A stretch of DNA of 64,000 bases from an uncultured Clostridium sp. (lineage in GTDB: Bacteria > Bacillota > Clostridia > TANB77 > CAG-508): NCBI GenBank assembly GCA_947244325.1, contig CAMXJY010000002.1:116489-180488 (forward strand). The letters are read 5' to 3'. The number at the start of each line of letters is the position of its first letter. The stretch's first letter is position 1. Positions 36,688 to 45,060 of this stretch are shown piece after piece. The notes under the pieces were generated by a model. That model was not told the DNA's origin and made no database searches. It worked only from the letters and a program-made list of their open reading frames with translations. A program made the translations under genes and the position numbers.

Positions 36688-37146
36688 ATGGAATATAGTT
36701 TTAGAAGTTGTACAATAGAAGATTTTGATTTTTTATTTAATTTAAAAAAAGAAAATTTTAAATGGTATGTTGATAAAATATGGGGTTGGAAAGATGATGA
36801 CCAAAAAGAAAGATTAAAACAAGAGTTAAAAGAACATTTATCACATAAAAAGATTATTTTAATTAATGATAAGCCAGTGGGAGTATATGCAGTACATACA
36901 ACGGAAAATGGAGATATGTTTATTAATGAAATAAGCATATTAAAGGAATATCAAAATAGAGGGATAGGAAGAAAAATATTAGAAGAAGAGTTAAGAAAAA
37001 ATCAAGAAAATAGAATTAGAACTATATTGCAAGTATTTAAAGATAATCCAGCAAAAAAGTTGTATAAACAATTAGGATTTAAGATATATGGAGAAACAGA
37101 AACACATTATCAAATGGAAAATGTGTTTAATGAAAATCAAAAATAA
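36688..37146 (+). CDS. GNAT family N-acetyltransferase
   Basis: A 152-residue acetyltransferase with YSFRSCTIEDFDFLFNLKKENFKWYVDKIWGW at the N terminus (residues 3-34), acetyl-CoA motif KEYQNRGIGRKILEEEL (about 89-105) and KLYKQLGFKIYGETETHY. The YVDKIWGWKDDDQ stretch is common to a clade of small GNATs often annotated as general acetyltransferases. ACAGGAG precedes the ATG. Substrate unknown. Confidence 0.87.
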   Translation: MEYSFRSCTIEDFDFLFNLKKENFKWYVDKIWGWKDDDQKERLKQELKEHLSHKKIILINDKPVGVYAVHTTENGDMFINEISILKEYQNRGIGRKILEEELRKNQENRIRTILQVFKDNPAKKLYKQLGFKIYGETETHYQMENVFNENQK

Positions 37147-37195
37147 GATATAGAAAAATTCAATAAAATATTATAGGTATAGGAAGGAATTCTTT

Positions 37196-37492
37196 ATGAA
37201 CAATATTATTAAGGTAATTGGAGTAAATAATATAATTACATATCTTCTTATTATAAATTTAATAGGATTTTTAGCAATGGGAATAGATAAATTAAAGGCT
37301 AAAAAGAATTGGTGGCGAATTCCAGAAGGTACATTACTTATGATTACAATTTTAGGCGGTGGAATTGGAAGCATACTTGGAATATATACTTTTAGACATA
37401 AAACAAAGAAATTAAAATTTACTGTTGGTATGCCAACAATTTTAATTTCAGAAATTGCTTTAATTATTTATTGCTTTATAAAATTCCCATAA
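37196..37492 (+). CDS. DUF1294 small membrane protein
   Basis: A 98-residue protein with three hydrophobic segments. The central WWRIPEGTLLMITILGGGIGS (about residues 40-60) and FRHKTKKLKF are signatures of DUF1294, a family of unknown function, sometimes found fused to cold-shock domains. ATG preceded by AGGAAGG. The CGA codon in WWRIPEG is read as arginine at a conserved position. Confidence 0.87.
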   Translation: MNNIIKVIGVNNIITYLLIINLIGFLAMGIDKLKAKKNWWRIPEGTLLMITILGGGIGSILGIYTFRHKTKKLKFTVGMPTILISEIALIIYCFIKFP

Positions 37493-37496
37493 TACC

Positions 37497-37525
37497 TTGT
37501 TAAAAAAAAGGCATTATGATATAAT
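37497..37525 (+). promoter_or_regulatory. promoter of TPR gene
   Basis: TTGTTA (37497-37502), 17-bp spacer, consensus TATAAT (37520-37525), about 55 bases before the TPR gene. Confidence 0.65.
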
Positions 37526-37579
37526 CTCATTGGATTAGAGAAATCTATGTGTAAGAGGATGTAGAAACGGAGAAATGTT

Positions 37580-38902
37580 ATGTTTGAACAGCTTTTATTC
37601 AATTTGTTAGCATTTTCCTTGTTTATTATAATATTTTTTAAAATATTTAGGAAAAATGATACAAATTATATATGCTTGCTAATTATGCAAGCTATTGGAA
37701 TAGCTATTAGTTTTGTTGAAATTAAATTAAAAGTAGAGGAAAATATTTTTTGGGGTACCATTAGATATGTATTCTCGATAATTATACCTTTTGCAATAAT
37801 TATATTAGAAGTAAATAAAATAAATTTTTCAGAGATTTTAAGTATATTTGCAGCTAAAGTTTGTTTAATGTTTGGAAATACTAAGCTAGCAAAATCAATT
37901 TTAGTAAAATTAGTTACAAAATATCCAGATAGTTATTTAGGACATAAATTATTAGCTGAGTGTTATGAAAAAGAAGGTGGAATGAGAAGAGCTATAGATG
38001 AATATGTAACAGCAGTTGATATCAATAAAAGAGATTATAAATCGTATTTTAAAATAGCAGCATTATTAAAAGATTTAGGTAAAAAAGATGAAGCAATCCA
38101 AATGTTAGAAACACTTGTAAGAACTAAACCAGACTGTTATGAGGGCTCTTGTCTTTTAGGAGAGCTACTATGTGAGCAAGAGAGATTTAAAGAAGCTGCT
38201 AATGTATATAATGAAGCATTACGATATAAACCAGCAGATTTTGATTTATATTATAATTTAGGAATTGTATATACAAGATTAAGTGATTTTCAAATGGCAA
38301 AAGAAATGTATGAAAAGGCAGCTGCTATCAATCATAAAATGTATGGAGCAAACTATAATTTAGGATTAATTGCATTCATTCAAAGAGATTTAGAACAGGC
38401 AGAAGATCATTTTGAAAAAAGCTTATATGGAGATTTAGAAGCAGCATCTTATTATCAATTAGCAAAAATATATATTTATAAAGGTGAAAAAGATAAAGCA
38501 ATTAATTTTTTGAATAAAGCTATAGAATTAGATTCTAATCTTTTAAAAAAAGCAGAAAAAGATAAACACTTTGAAAAGATTAGAGAATATATTACAGTTT
38601 CTGTAAAAATGGATAATAGAAATGAAATAATAGATTCAGATGATGAAATAGAAGATGATGAAATAGAAGATGATGAGAGAAATGCTGTATTAGAAGAGCA
38701 GGAAAAGATTGCAAGATACTATTTAGAAGAAACTGCAAATTTAATTGAAGAAATGAGTGAAAATTATTCAAAGCAAAAATTAGATGAAAAAATTGATTTT
38801 ATTTTTAATAAAGAAAAAAGAAAAAAAGAAAAAGAGTTAGAAGAAAAAACTTTAGAAGAAAAGGAAAAAGAAGATAAGCAAAAGGAATTAGGAAATAATT
38901 AA
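37580..38902 (+). CDS. membrane-anchored TPR-repeat protein
   Basis: A 440-residue protein. Three N-terminal membrane segments (about 7-23, 29-45, 62-80) are followed by about seven TPR units between residues 92 and 330 (for example AIDEYVTAVDINKRDYKSYFKIA, the pattern of which repeats every 34 residues). The C-terminal 100 residues are an acidic and then Lys/Glu-rich coiled coil (EIEDDEIEDDE). It probably assembles other proteins at the membrane; partner unknown. It has its own promoter. Translation starts at ATG after ACGGAGA. Confidence 0.82.
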   Translation: MFEQLLFNLLAFSLFIIIFFKIFRKNDTNYICLLIMQAIGIAISFVEIKLKVEENIFWGTIRYVFSIIIPFAIIILEVNKINFSEILSIFAAKVCLMFGNTKLAKSILVKLVTKYPDSYLGHKLLAECYEKEGGMRRAIDEYVTAVDINKRDYKSYFKIAALLKDLGKKDEAIQMLETLVRTKPDCYEGSCLLGELLCEQERFKEAANVYNEALRYKPADFDLYYNLGIVYTRLSDFQMAKEMYEKAAAINHKMYGANYNLGLIAFIQRDLEQAEDHFEKSLYGDLEAASYYQLAKIYIYKGEKDKAINFLNKAIELDSNLLKKAEKDKHFEKIREYITVSVKMDNRNEIIDSDDEIEDDEIEDDERNAVLEEQEKIARYYLEETANLIEEMSENYSKQKLDEKIDFIFNKEKRKKEKELEEKTLEEKEKEDKQKELGNN

Positions 38903-39146
38903 ATAGAAGTTATTATAAAAATGTTTTATAATGATAAAAAACAAATGAAAAATATAATTTTATTTATTAATATATAATCATTTATATTAACATTGATGAA
39001 GCATTTATTTTATAGAAAGTGTGGTGTACTTTACTAAAAAAATAAGCATATGTTAAATTTGATATCATATTAAAGCAATTAAAACATATTATAAAATATA
39101 ATAATAAAAGCGAAAGTGAAATTATAGAGAGGAATGGTATTTTATT

Positions 39147-40013
39147 ATGGAAAAGAAAGCAATAACTATTGTAGGTGGAGACTTACGTATAGTAAAACTA
39201 ATTGAAATGTTAAATAAAGATGGGTATAAAGTATATACTTATGCTCTAGAAAATTCAGAAGAATTATTAAATTTAGATGGAGTTGAAATGTGTCCAACTT
39301 TAGAAGAAGCTATTAGCTATTCACAAGTTGTTGTTGGACCTGTCCCATTATCAAGTGATAGAAAAAGATTATCTGCACCATTCGGAAGAAATAATGTTGA
39401 ACTAGAAGATTTTATAAAAGCATTAAAAGGAAAATATTTAATTGCAGGAAATATTGGAATAAAAGATAAACTAGATGAACTTGGAGTACAGTCAATTGAT
39501 TTATTAAAAAGAGAAGAATTTTCAGTTTTAAATACAATAGCTACTGCTGAGGGAACAATTCAAATAGCTATGGAAGAAACTCAAAGAACTGTACATGGTT
39601 CTAATATTTTAGTAATGGGATTTGGAAGAATAGGAAAAGTAGTTGCTAAAATGTTAGATGGAATAGGAGCAAAAGTATATTGCGAAGCTAGAAAAAATGA
39701 AGATATTTCATGGATAAAAGCTTATGGATATAATCCAATACATTTGAATGATTTGAATGAACATTTAGATAAATTTGATATTATAATAAATACAATACCA
39801 TTTCAAATATTAGATTCTAATAGATTAGATTTAGTAAAAAAAGAAGCAGTTATTATAGATTTAGCCTCAAATCCAGGTGGGGTAGATAGAAAAGCTGCTA
39901 GAGAAAAAGAATTAAAAGTAATATGGGCTTTATCATTACCAGCTAAAGTAGCACCGCTTACTTCAGCTGAGTTTATAAAAGAGACTTTATATCATGTATT
40001 AAAAGAAATATAA
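39147..40013 (+). CDS. dpaA: dipicolinate synthase subunit A
   Basis: Also known as SpoVFA. Makes dipicolinic acid in the mother cell during sporulation, from a dihydrodipicolinate pathway intermediate. 288 residues with an N-terminal domain (ITIVGGDLRIVKLIEML) and a Rossmann NAD(P)-binding domain near residue 150 (ILVMGFGRIGKVVAKML). Near the end, IDLASNPGGVD is conserved. The flavoprotein subunit B gene, normally next, is absent; uppP follows after 35 bases. Upstream, CATATTATA at about 39085 resembles a sigma-K -10 element, which would fit, but the -35 is unclear. Confidence 0.92.
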   Translation: MEKKAITIVGGDLRIVKLIEMLNKDGYKVYTYALENSEELLNLDGVEMCPTLEEAISYSQVVVGPVPLSSDRKRLSAPFGRNNVELEDFIKALKGKYLIAGNIGIKDKLDELGVQSIDLLKREEFSVLNTIATAEGTIQIAMEETQRTVHGSNILVMGFGRIGKVVAKMLDGIGAKVYCEARKNEDISWIKAYGYNPIHLNDLNEHLDKFDIIINTIPFQILDSNRLDLVKKEAVIIDLASNPGGVDRKAAREKELKVIWALSLPAKVAPLTSAEFIKETLYHVLKEI

Positions 40014-40048
40014 AATACTTATGATGTAAATAAAAAACGGAGGATAAA

Positions 40049-40876
40049 ATGACAATAATACAGGCACTAATTTTAGGAATTGTGCAAGGTTTAACAGAGC
40101 TTTTGCCAGTTTCTAGTTCAGCACATTTGAATGTAATCCCTTGGATTTTTGGCTGGACAGAAAATGCAAATTTTGTTCAAGATTTTGCTGGATCTTTTGA
40201 TGTAGCACTTCATTTTGGAACATTAATTGCCATAGGAATATTCTTTTTTAAAGAATGGATAACACTTATAAAAGCTGGTTTTAACCAAGTTGTAAAAAAA
40301 GAAAAGACTACTGAAGGAAAAATGTTTTGGTATCTAGTTATAGCAACAATTCCAGCAGGAATATTAGCATTGGTTTTAGAAAAAGTTTCTGAAACTATTA
40401 TAAATGGAAACTTTAAATTAGAAATGGGAATGATTGCTACAGCTTTAATAGTTATGGGAATTATTTTAACAATAGTAGATAAAAGATCAGAAAGTAAATA
40501 TAAATATGAAGATATTAATTTTAAACAATCTTTATTAATAGGAATATCTCAAAGCTTAGCGGCAGCATTTCCAGGAGTTTCACGTTCAGGAATAACAATG
40601 ACTATTGCAAGAGCCCTAAAAATAGATAGAGAAAGTGCTGCTAAATTTTCATTTTTATTATCTACTCCAATAGTAGCAGCAGCAGTTTTAGTTGATATAA
40701 CGGAATTTGCTTTAACTTCAATACCATTTTGGGTAGGAGTAATATCAAGTTTTATAGTTGGATTAATTGTTATAAAATTTTTAATGGAATATTTGAAAAA
40801 AGGAAGTTTCAAAATATTTGCAATTTATAGAATTGTATTAGGAATAATAATATTTGGACTAATATTTATAAGATAA
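40049..40876 (+). CDS. uppP: undecaprenyl-diphosphatase (UppP/BacA)
   Basis: Recycles the C55 lipid carrier by removing a phosphate from undecaprenyl diphosphate. 275 residues with about eight membrane segments. The signature GLTELLPVSSSAHLNV near residues 14-29 holds the catalytic Glu and Ser-rich loop; SQSLAAAFPGVSRSGITM near 170-188 is the second (P-loop-like) motif. ACGGAGG before the ATG. Sits with other envelope genes (sortase, PBP) that depend on this carrier. Confidence 0.97.
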   Translation: MTIIQALILGIVQGLTELLPVSSSAHLNVIPWIFGWTENANFVQDFAGSFDVALHFGTLIAIGIFFFKEWITLIKAGFNQVVKKEKTTEGKMFWYLVIATIPAGILALVLEKVSETIINGNFKLEMGMIATALIVMGIILTIVDKRSESKYKYEDINFKQSLLIGISQSLAAAFPGVSRSGITMTIARALKIDRESAAKFSFLLSTPIVAAAVLVDITEFALTSIPFWVGVISSFIVGLIVIKFLMEYLKKGSFKIFAIYRIVLGIIIFGLIFIR

Positions 40877-40891
40877 TATGGAGGTGGAAAT

Positions 40892-41770
40892 ATGGCAAGA
40901 GGAAAACATGCTGGTAATCCAGAAGATTCTTTTGAAGATACTAGCTCATATAGAAGTAGAAGAGAATATAGGGATGTGCAAACATCAACAAAATTAGAAG
41001 AAAAAAATGATAACATAGCAGATAATGTAGAAAATAATACATATGGAACCTTTAATAATAGAGAACCTTTAAATGCAAATATGTTAGGAGATGATTTCCT
41101 AAGTTTTGAAGATGAAGAAAGTACTTTAAATTATAAGAAGATATTTATAGTAGTAGGAATAATTGCGGTACTTATTATAGCAGGTTTTTTAGTATATAAA
41201 TTTGTTTTTGCAAAGGAAGAAACACAAGAACCTGCTGAACCAGTGGTTTCAAATGAAGCTAAAATGATTGAAACTTTTGCAGGATGTAAAGTTTTAGGAA
41301 AAATAGTTATAGATGACATAAAAATTGAGCAATATATATTAGACTCAACATCTGATAATGCTTTAGAAAATGGTGTAGGAAAATTATATGGTGGTTCATT
41401 AAATAATTATGGGAATTTATGTTTGATAGGACATAACTATGAAGATATTTTTGAAAAATTATCTGAACTAGAAGTTGGAGATAAAATTAAGTTAGTAGAT
41501 AGAGAGTTAGAAGAAACTACATATAAAATAAATAATATTTTTTCTATTGAGCCAGACAATTTAGAATGCCTACTTCAAGATGAAACTAAAGTAGAACTTA
41601 CATTAATAACTTGTGAAACAGGAGCAGCAACAAGACTTGTAGTAAAGGCAGAAGAAGTAGATGAAAATGATGTTGATATAGATGAAAATGCAAATACAGT
41701 AGATTCAAATACAGTAGATTCAAATACAGTAAATGAAAGTGCAGAAAATACATCAAAAGAAAATGTGTAA
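40892..41770 (+). CDS. sortase family transpeptidase
   Basis: A 292-residue membrane protein. Cytoplasmic acidic N terminus (1-82), one membrane segment (about 86-107, IFIVVGIIAVLIIAGFLVY), then a sortase domain: LCLIGHNYEDIFEKL holds the catalytic His, TLITCETG the Cys of the TLxTC motif and AATRLVVKA the Arg. Class is uncertain, closest to class D-like single-domain enzymes. The C terminus is an extra acidic tail with three NTVDS-type repeats. The next gene, 14 bases downstream, ends in a sorting-like signal, so it is the likely substrate. GGAGGTGG precedes the ATG. Confidence 0.87.
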   Translation: MARGKHAGNPEDSFEDTSSYRSRREYRDVQTSTKLEEKNDNIADNVENNTYGTFNNREPLNANMLGDDFLSFEDEESTLNYKKIFIVVGIIAVLIIAGFLVYKFVFAKEETQEPAEPVVSNEAKMIETFAGCKVLGKIVIDDIKIEQYILDSTSDNALENGVGKLYGGSLNNYGNLCLIGHNYEDIFEKLSELEVGDKIKLVDRELEETTYKINNIFSIEPDNLECLLQDETKVELTLITCETGAATRLVVKAEEVDENDVDIDENANTVDSNTVDSNTVNESAENTSKENV

Positions 41771-41784
41771 AAGAGGTGGCAAAT

Positions 41785-42966
41785 ATGAAAAAAATAGTAT
41801 TTCAAATTTTGTTAATATTAATAGTAATTTTAATAGGATCATTATCTGTATTTATAGAAAAAGTAAATGCTGAAAGTGTAGTAGGAATAAATTGCCCATC
41901 ATCAGTAACTGTAGGAGATAGTTTTAGTGTAAGTTTAACTTTTCCAGAAAATACTTACACTGGACAGGCTAATATTACAGTAACATTTAGTAATGGTATA
42001 TCCCAAACTAAAACAGTGGCATATATGCAGGGATTAAAAAAACCAGAAACTACTTTTTCTACACAATATACGGAAAACAATGTTGAAAAGATAGCTTCAC
42101 CAGGACAAGCAACAATAAGTGTAACTTCTATTTTTATACAAGATACAAATCGTAATATATTAGAAAATGGAAATTCAAAATCTGCTTCTTTTAATGTAGT
42201 TGCAAAAACTCCCAGTACATCTACATCCAGTAATAGCAGTAATAGTAATAGCAATAATAATAACAATAATAGTGATAACAATAATAATCAGACGCCACAA
42301 GTAAAATTTACAGATGTTAATGAAACAATATATACAACAGATGTTTGTAATATAAGAAAAAGTTATTCAACAAGTAGTGATAAAGTAGCTACAGTAAAAT
42401 CTGGAACTGCTCTTAAAAGAACAGGAGTTGGAGAAAATGGTTGGTCAAGAATAGAATATAATGGACAAGTTGCATATATTACAAGTCAATATTTAAGTAC
42501 TACAGCACCAGAAGTAAATTTTTCAGCTGTAAATGAAACACTTTATGCAAAACAAGATTGTAATGTTAGAAAAAGTTATAGTACAGATAGTGAAAAAGTA
42601 GGATATTTAACATCTGGACAAGAAGTAACGAGAGTAGGTATTGGAGAAAATGGTTGGTCAAAAATTAAGTATAATGGGCAAGAATATTATGTAGCATCAA
42701 ATTTATTATCAAAAGATGAACCAACAGAAGATGAGAATACTGTTAATAATACTATAGCTAATAATACAGTAGGAAATACGAATGTAGTAACAAATGAAAC
42801 TGTAGAAGGAAATAAAACAGAATTAGAGCTTGTTCAAGAAGAAATTGGTGTTATACCAGAAGTTGGAAATAATGGAGCTGTAAAAATATACATAATAATT
42901 ACTGCATTAGTTACAATGATTACTTCAGCAGGAGTATATTATTTAAAAATAAATAAAGGAAAATAG
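41785..42966 (+). CDS. secreted double SH3-domain protein, likely sortase substrate
   Basis: A 394-residue wall-associated protein. The ATG at 41785 follows GAGGTGG; an upstream GTG lies within that site. Signal peptide at 1-28 (ending VNAES), an Ig-like or cohesin-like beta domain (about 32-135), a Ser/Asn linker (about 137-170), then two bacterial SH3 domains (about 178-243 and 252-310, each with CNIRKSYST or CNVRKSYST and ENGWSRIEYNGQ-like sequence). The end, IPEVGNNG followed by a hydrophobic helix and KINKGK, has the layout of a sortase signal with IPEVG in place of LPxTG. Confidence 0.82.
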   Translation: MKKIVFQILLILIVILIGSLSVFIEKVNAESVVGINCPSSVTVGDSFSVSLTFPENTYTGQANITVTFSNGISQTKTVAYMQGLKKPETTFSTQYTENNVEKIASPGQATISVTSIFIQDTNRNILENGNSKSASFNVVAKTPSTSTSSNSSNSNSNNNNNNSDNNNNQTPQVKFTDVNETIYTTDVCNIRKSYSTSSDKVATVKSGTALKRTGVGENGWSRIEYNGQVAYITSQYLSTTAPEVNFSAVNETLYAKQDCNVRKSYSTDSEKVGYLTSGQEVTRVGIGENGWSKIKYNGQEYYVASNLLSKDEPTEDENTVNNTIANNTVGNTNVVTNETVEGNKTELELVQEEIGVIPEVGNNGAVKIYIIITALVTMITSAGVYYLKINKGK

Positions 42967-42977
42967 GATGTGTTAAA

Positions 42978-43826
42978 ATGACAGAAATAATTGATGGAAA
43001 AGAACTTGCAAAAAAAGTAAGAAAAGATTTAAGAAGTGATGTAAAAAAATTAAAGGAAAAAGGAATAAATCCTAAACTTGCAGTAATTATGGTAGGAGAT
43101 GATCCAGGGTCACAAGTTTATGTAAAAAATAAATCAAAAGCTTGTGAAAAAGTTGGAATAGAATTTGAAGAATTTTTATTTGATAGTGATACATCAGAAG
43201 AAACATTGTTAGAAGTAATACAAAAATTAAATTCAGATGATTCTATACATGGAATTTTATTACAAAGTCCTGTTCCAAAGCATATTAATATAAATAAAGC
43301 ATTTAGAACTATTTTGCCAGAAAAAGATGTTGATGGATTTAATCCTATAAATGTTGGAAACTTAAGTATTGGAGAAGATGCATTTATATCATGTACACCA
43401 TATGGTATAGTAAAAATGCTAGAAGAATATAATATTGAAACAGTAGGAAAAAATGCAGTTATTTTAGGAAGAAGCAATATTGTAGGAAAGCCAATGATAC
43501 AATGCATGTTAAATAAAAATTCTACAGTTACAGTATGCCATTCAAAAACTAAAAATATAGAAGAAATTATAAGAAATGCAGATATAGTAATAGCAGCAAT
43601 TGGTAAACCACAATTTGTAAAAGCTGATATGGTTAAAGATGGAGCTGTTGTAATAGATGTTGGAATAAATAGGTTAGAAAATGGGACAATTGTAGGTGAT
43701 GTTGATTATGAAAATGTTGCAAAAAAAGCAAGTTATATAACACCTGTTCCTGGAGGTGTAGGACCTATGACTATTGCAATGCTTTTAACTAATGTAGTGA
43801 AAGCTGCAAAGATGAAAATAAAATAA
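42978..43826 (+). CDS. folD: methylenetetrahydrofolate dehydrogenase / cyclohydrolase
   Basis: Bifunctional one-carbon enzyme that interconverts methylene-, methenyl- and formyl-tetrahydrofolate with NADP. 282 residues. VYVKNKSKACEKVGIE holds the catalytic Lys region; GILLQSPVPKHI, PEKDVDGFNPINVG, and VILGRSNIVGKPM (NADP site) are conserved, as is the C-terminal TPVPGGVGPMTIAMLL. 11 bases after the SH3 gene, so possibly co-transcribed. Confidence 0.97.
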   Translation: MTEIIDGKELAKKVRKDLRSDVKKLKEKGINPKLAVIMVGDDPGSQVYVKNKSKACEKVGIEFEEFLFDSDTSEETLLEVIQKLNSDDSIHGILLQSPVPKHININKAFRTILPEKDVDGFNPINVGNLSIGEDAFISCTPYGIVKMLEEYNIETVGKNAVILGRSNIVGKPMIQCMLNKNSTVTVCHSKTKNIEEIIRNADIVIAAIGKPQFVKADMVKDGAVVIDVGINRLENGTIVGDVDYENVAKKASYITPVPGGVGPMTIAMLLTNVVKAAKMKIK

Positions 43827-43843
43827 ATTTAATAAATATTTGG

Positions 43844-43869
43844 GGCATAGAATTTTCTATGTCTTTTTT
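43844..43869 (+). terminator. folD terminator
   Basis: GGCATAGA pairs with TCTATGTC (one G-U) and is followed by T6. Confidence 0.7.
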
Positions 43870-43903
43870 ATGTTATGGGAAATGATAAGGAGGTTAAAAT
43901 TTA

Positions 43904-44756
43904 ATGAATATATATGATATTTGGTTTTCTAATATAGATATTAGCGATAAATATAAAATTGAATTATTAAGTAATTTTACATCTGAGGAGATTTGGAATT
44001 TTTCTGAAAAAAAATTTAATGAATTTGGAATATCTGAGCAAATTTATAATAGAATTTTAGAAATAGAGTATAAACAGAAAATGGACAAATATGTTAAATA
44101 TATTGAAAATAAACAAATAGAAGTAATAAGTTTTAAAGATAAAAGATATCCTGAAAAATTGAAAAATATTTATGATATGCCACCATTTTTATATGTTAGA
44201 GGAAATCTTGAAAATTTGTATGATGATAATATTGCTATTGTTGGTTCTAGAGATGCAAGTGAGTATGGAAAAAATATAACAAGAAAAATTGCAAAACAGA
44301 TTGCTGATAAAAATATAAATATTGTTAGTGGATTAGCTATTGGTATTGATAAATATGCACATTTAGGAGCATTAGATAGTAATATAGGAAAAACAATTGC
44401 TGTTTTAGGTACAGGAGTTTCGGAAAAAGAAGTATATCCGTTAGAAAATAAAAAAATATTTGATAGAATTATAGAAAATAAAGGAACTATAGTATCTGAA
44501 TTTAAACTTGGTACAGCTCCAAATAGATATAATTTTCCAAAAAGAAATAGAATTATTAGTGGATTATCAGATAAAATTATTGTTGTAGAAGCAAAAGAAA
44601 ATAGTGGAAGTTTAATAACAGCAGAATATGCATTAGAACAAGGAAAAGATATTTTTGCTGTTCCTCGGGAATATTACTTCAAAAAATTCAGAAGGTACTA
44701 ATAAATTAATAAAAGAAGGAGCTTTTTGTTTTACTAATTACGAAGATTTATTGTAA
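43904..44756 (+). CDS. dprA: DNA processing protein DprA, +1 frameshift at CGG
   Basis: Single-strand DNA binder that loads RecA during natural transformation; widely kept in non-competent bacteria too. AAGGAGG precedes the ATG. Rossmann-like DprA domain: IAIVGSRDASEYG, IVSGLAIGIDKYAH, AVLGTGVSEKEVYP and FPKRNRIISGLSDKIIVVEA. Frame 1 ends with IFAVP then CGG, and would stop eleven codons later. Skipping C44666 gives AVPGNITSKNSEGTNKLI, which is the family's conserved motif, and the frame ends at 44756. The restored protein is 283 residues, lacking the optional C-terminal winged helix. The extra base is again the C of an in-frame CGG. Confidence 0.88.
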
Positions 44757-45060
44757 AAAAATATACAAATATTGGCGAAGTTTTTATTTATTAGGAAATG
44801 CAGAGAACTTTGCAGATAAATAAAAATTAGTAATTTATCATGACATATTGTATGCAATAAAATAAAGCAATTTACTTAAAAATTGTGACCAAAATTAATA
44901 AAAAATTAATGAAAAAAAGCTTTATCTTTTTACAGAAATGTAATATAATACTTTTTGATAAAAGGAAAATTTTGTAAATATTAGAATTTAAAAAATAGAC
45001 TTATTTTTTTTAAAGAAGACTTTTATTAAAAAATTACTTTTAATAGACTAAGGAGGATTT
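44757..45060. other. AT-rich intergenic region before the PBP gene
   Basis: 304 bases with no open frame of note. TATAAT at about 44942 is present but I see no matching -35 box; it probably holds the PBP promoter. No clear terminator hairpin for dprA. Confidence 0.45.

Noticed and set aside
39040..39110. Sigma-K promoter for dpaA
   Set aside because: A CATATTATA-like -10 exists, but in such AT-rich sequence it is not significant without a clear -35, so it is mentioned only in the gene entry.
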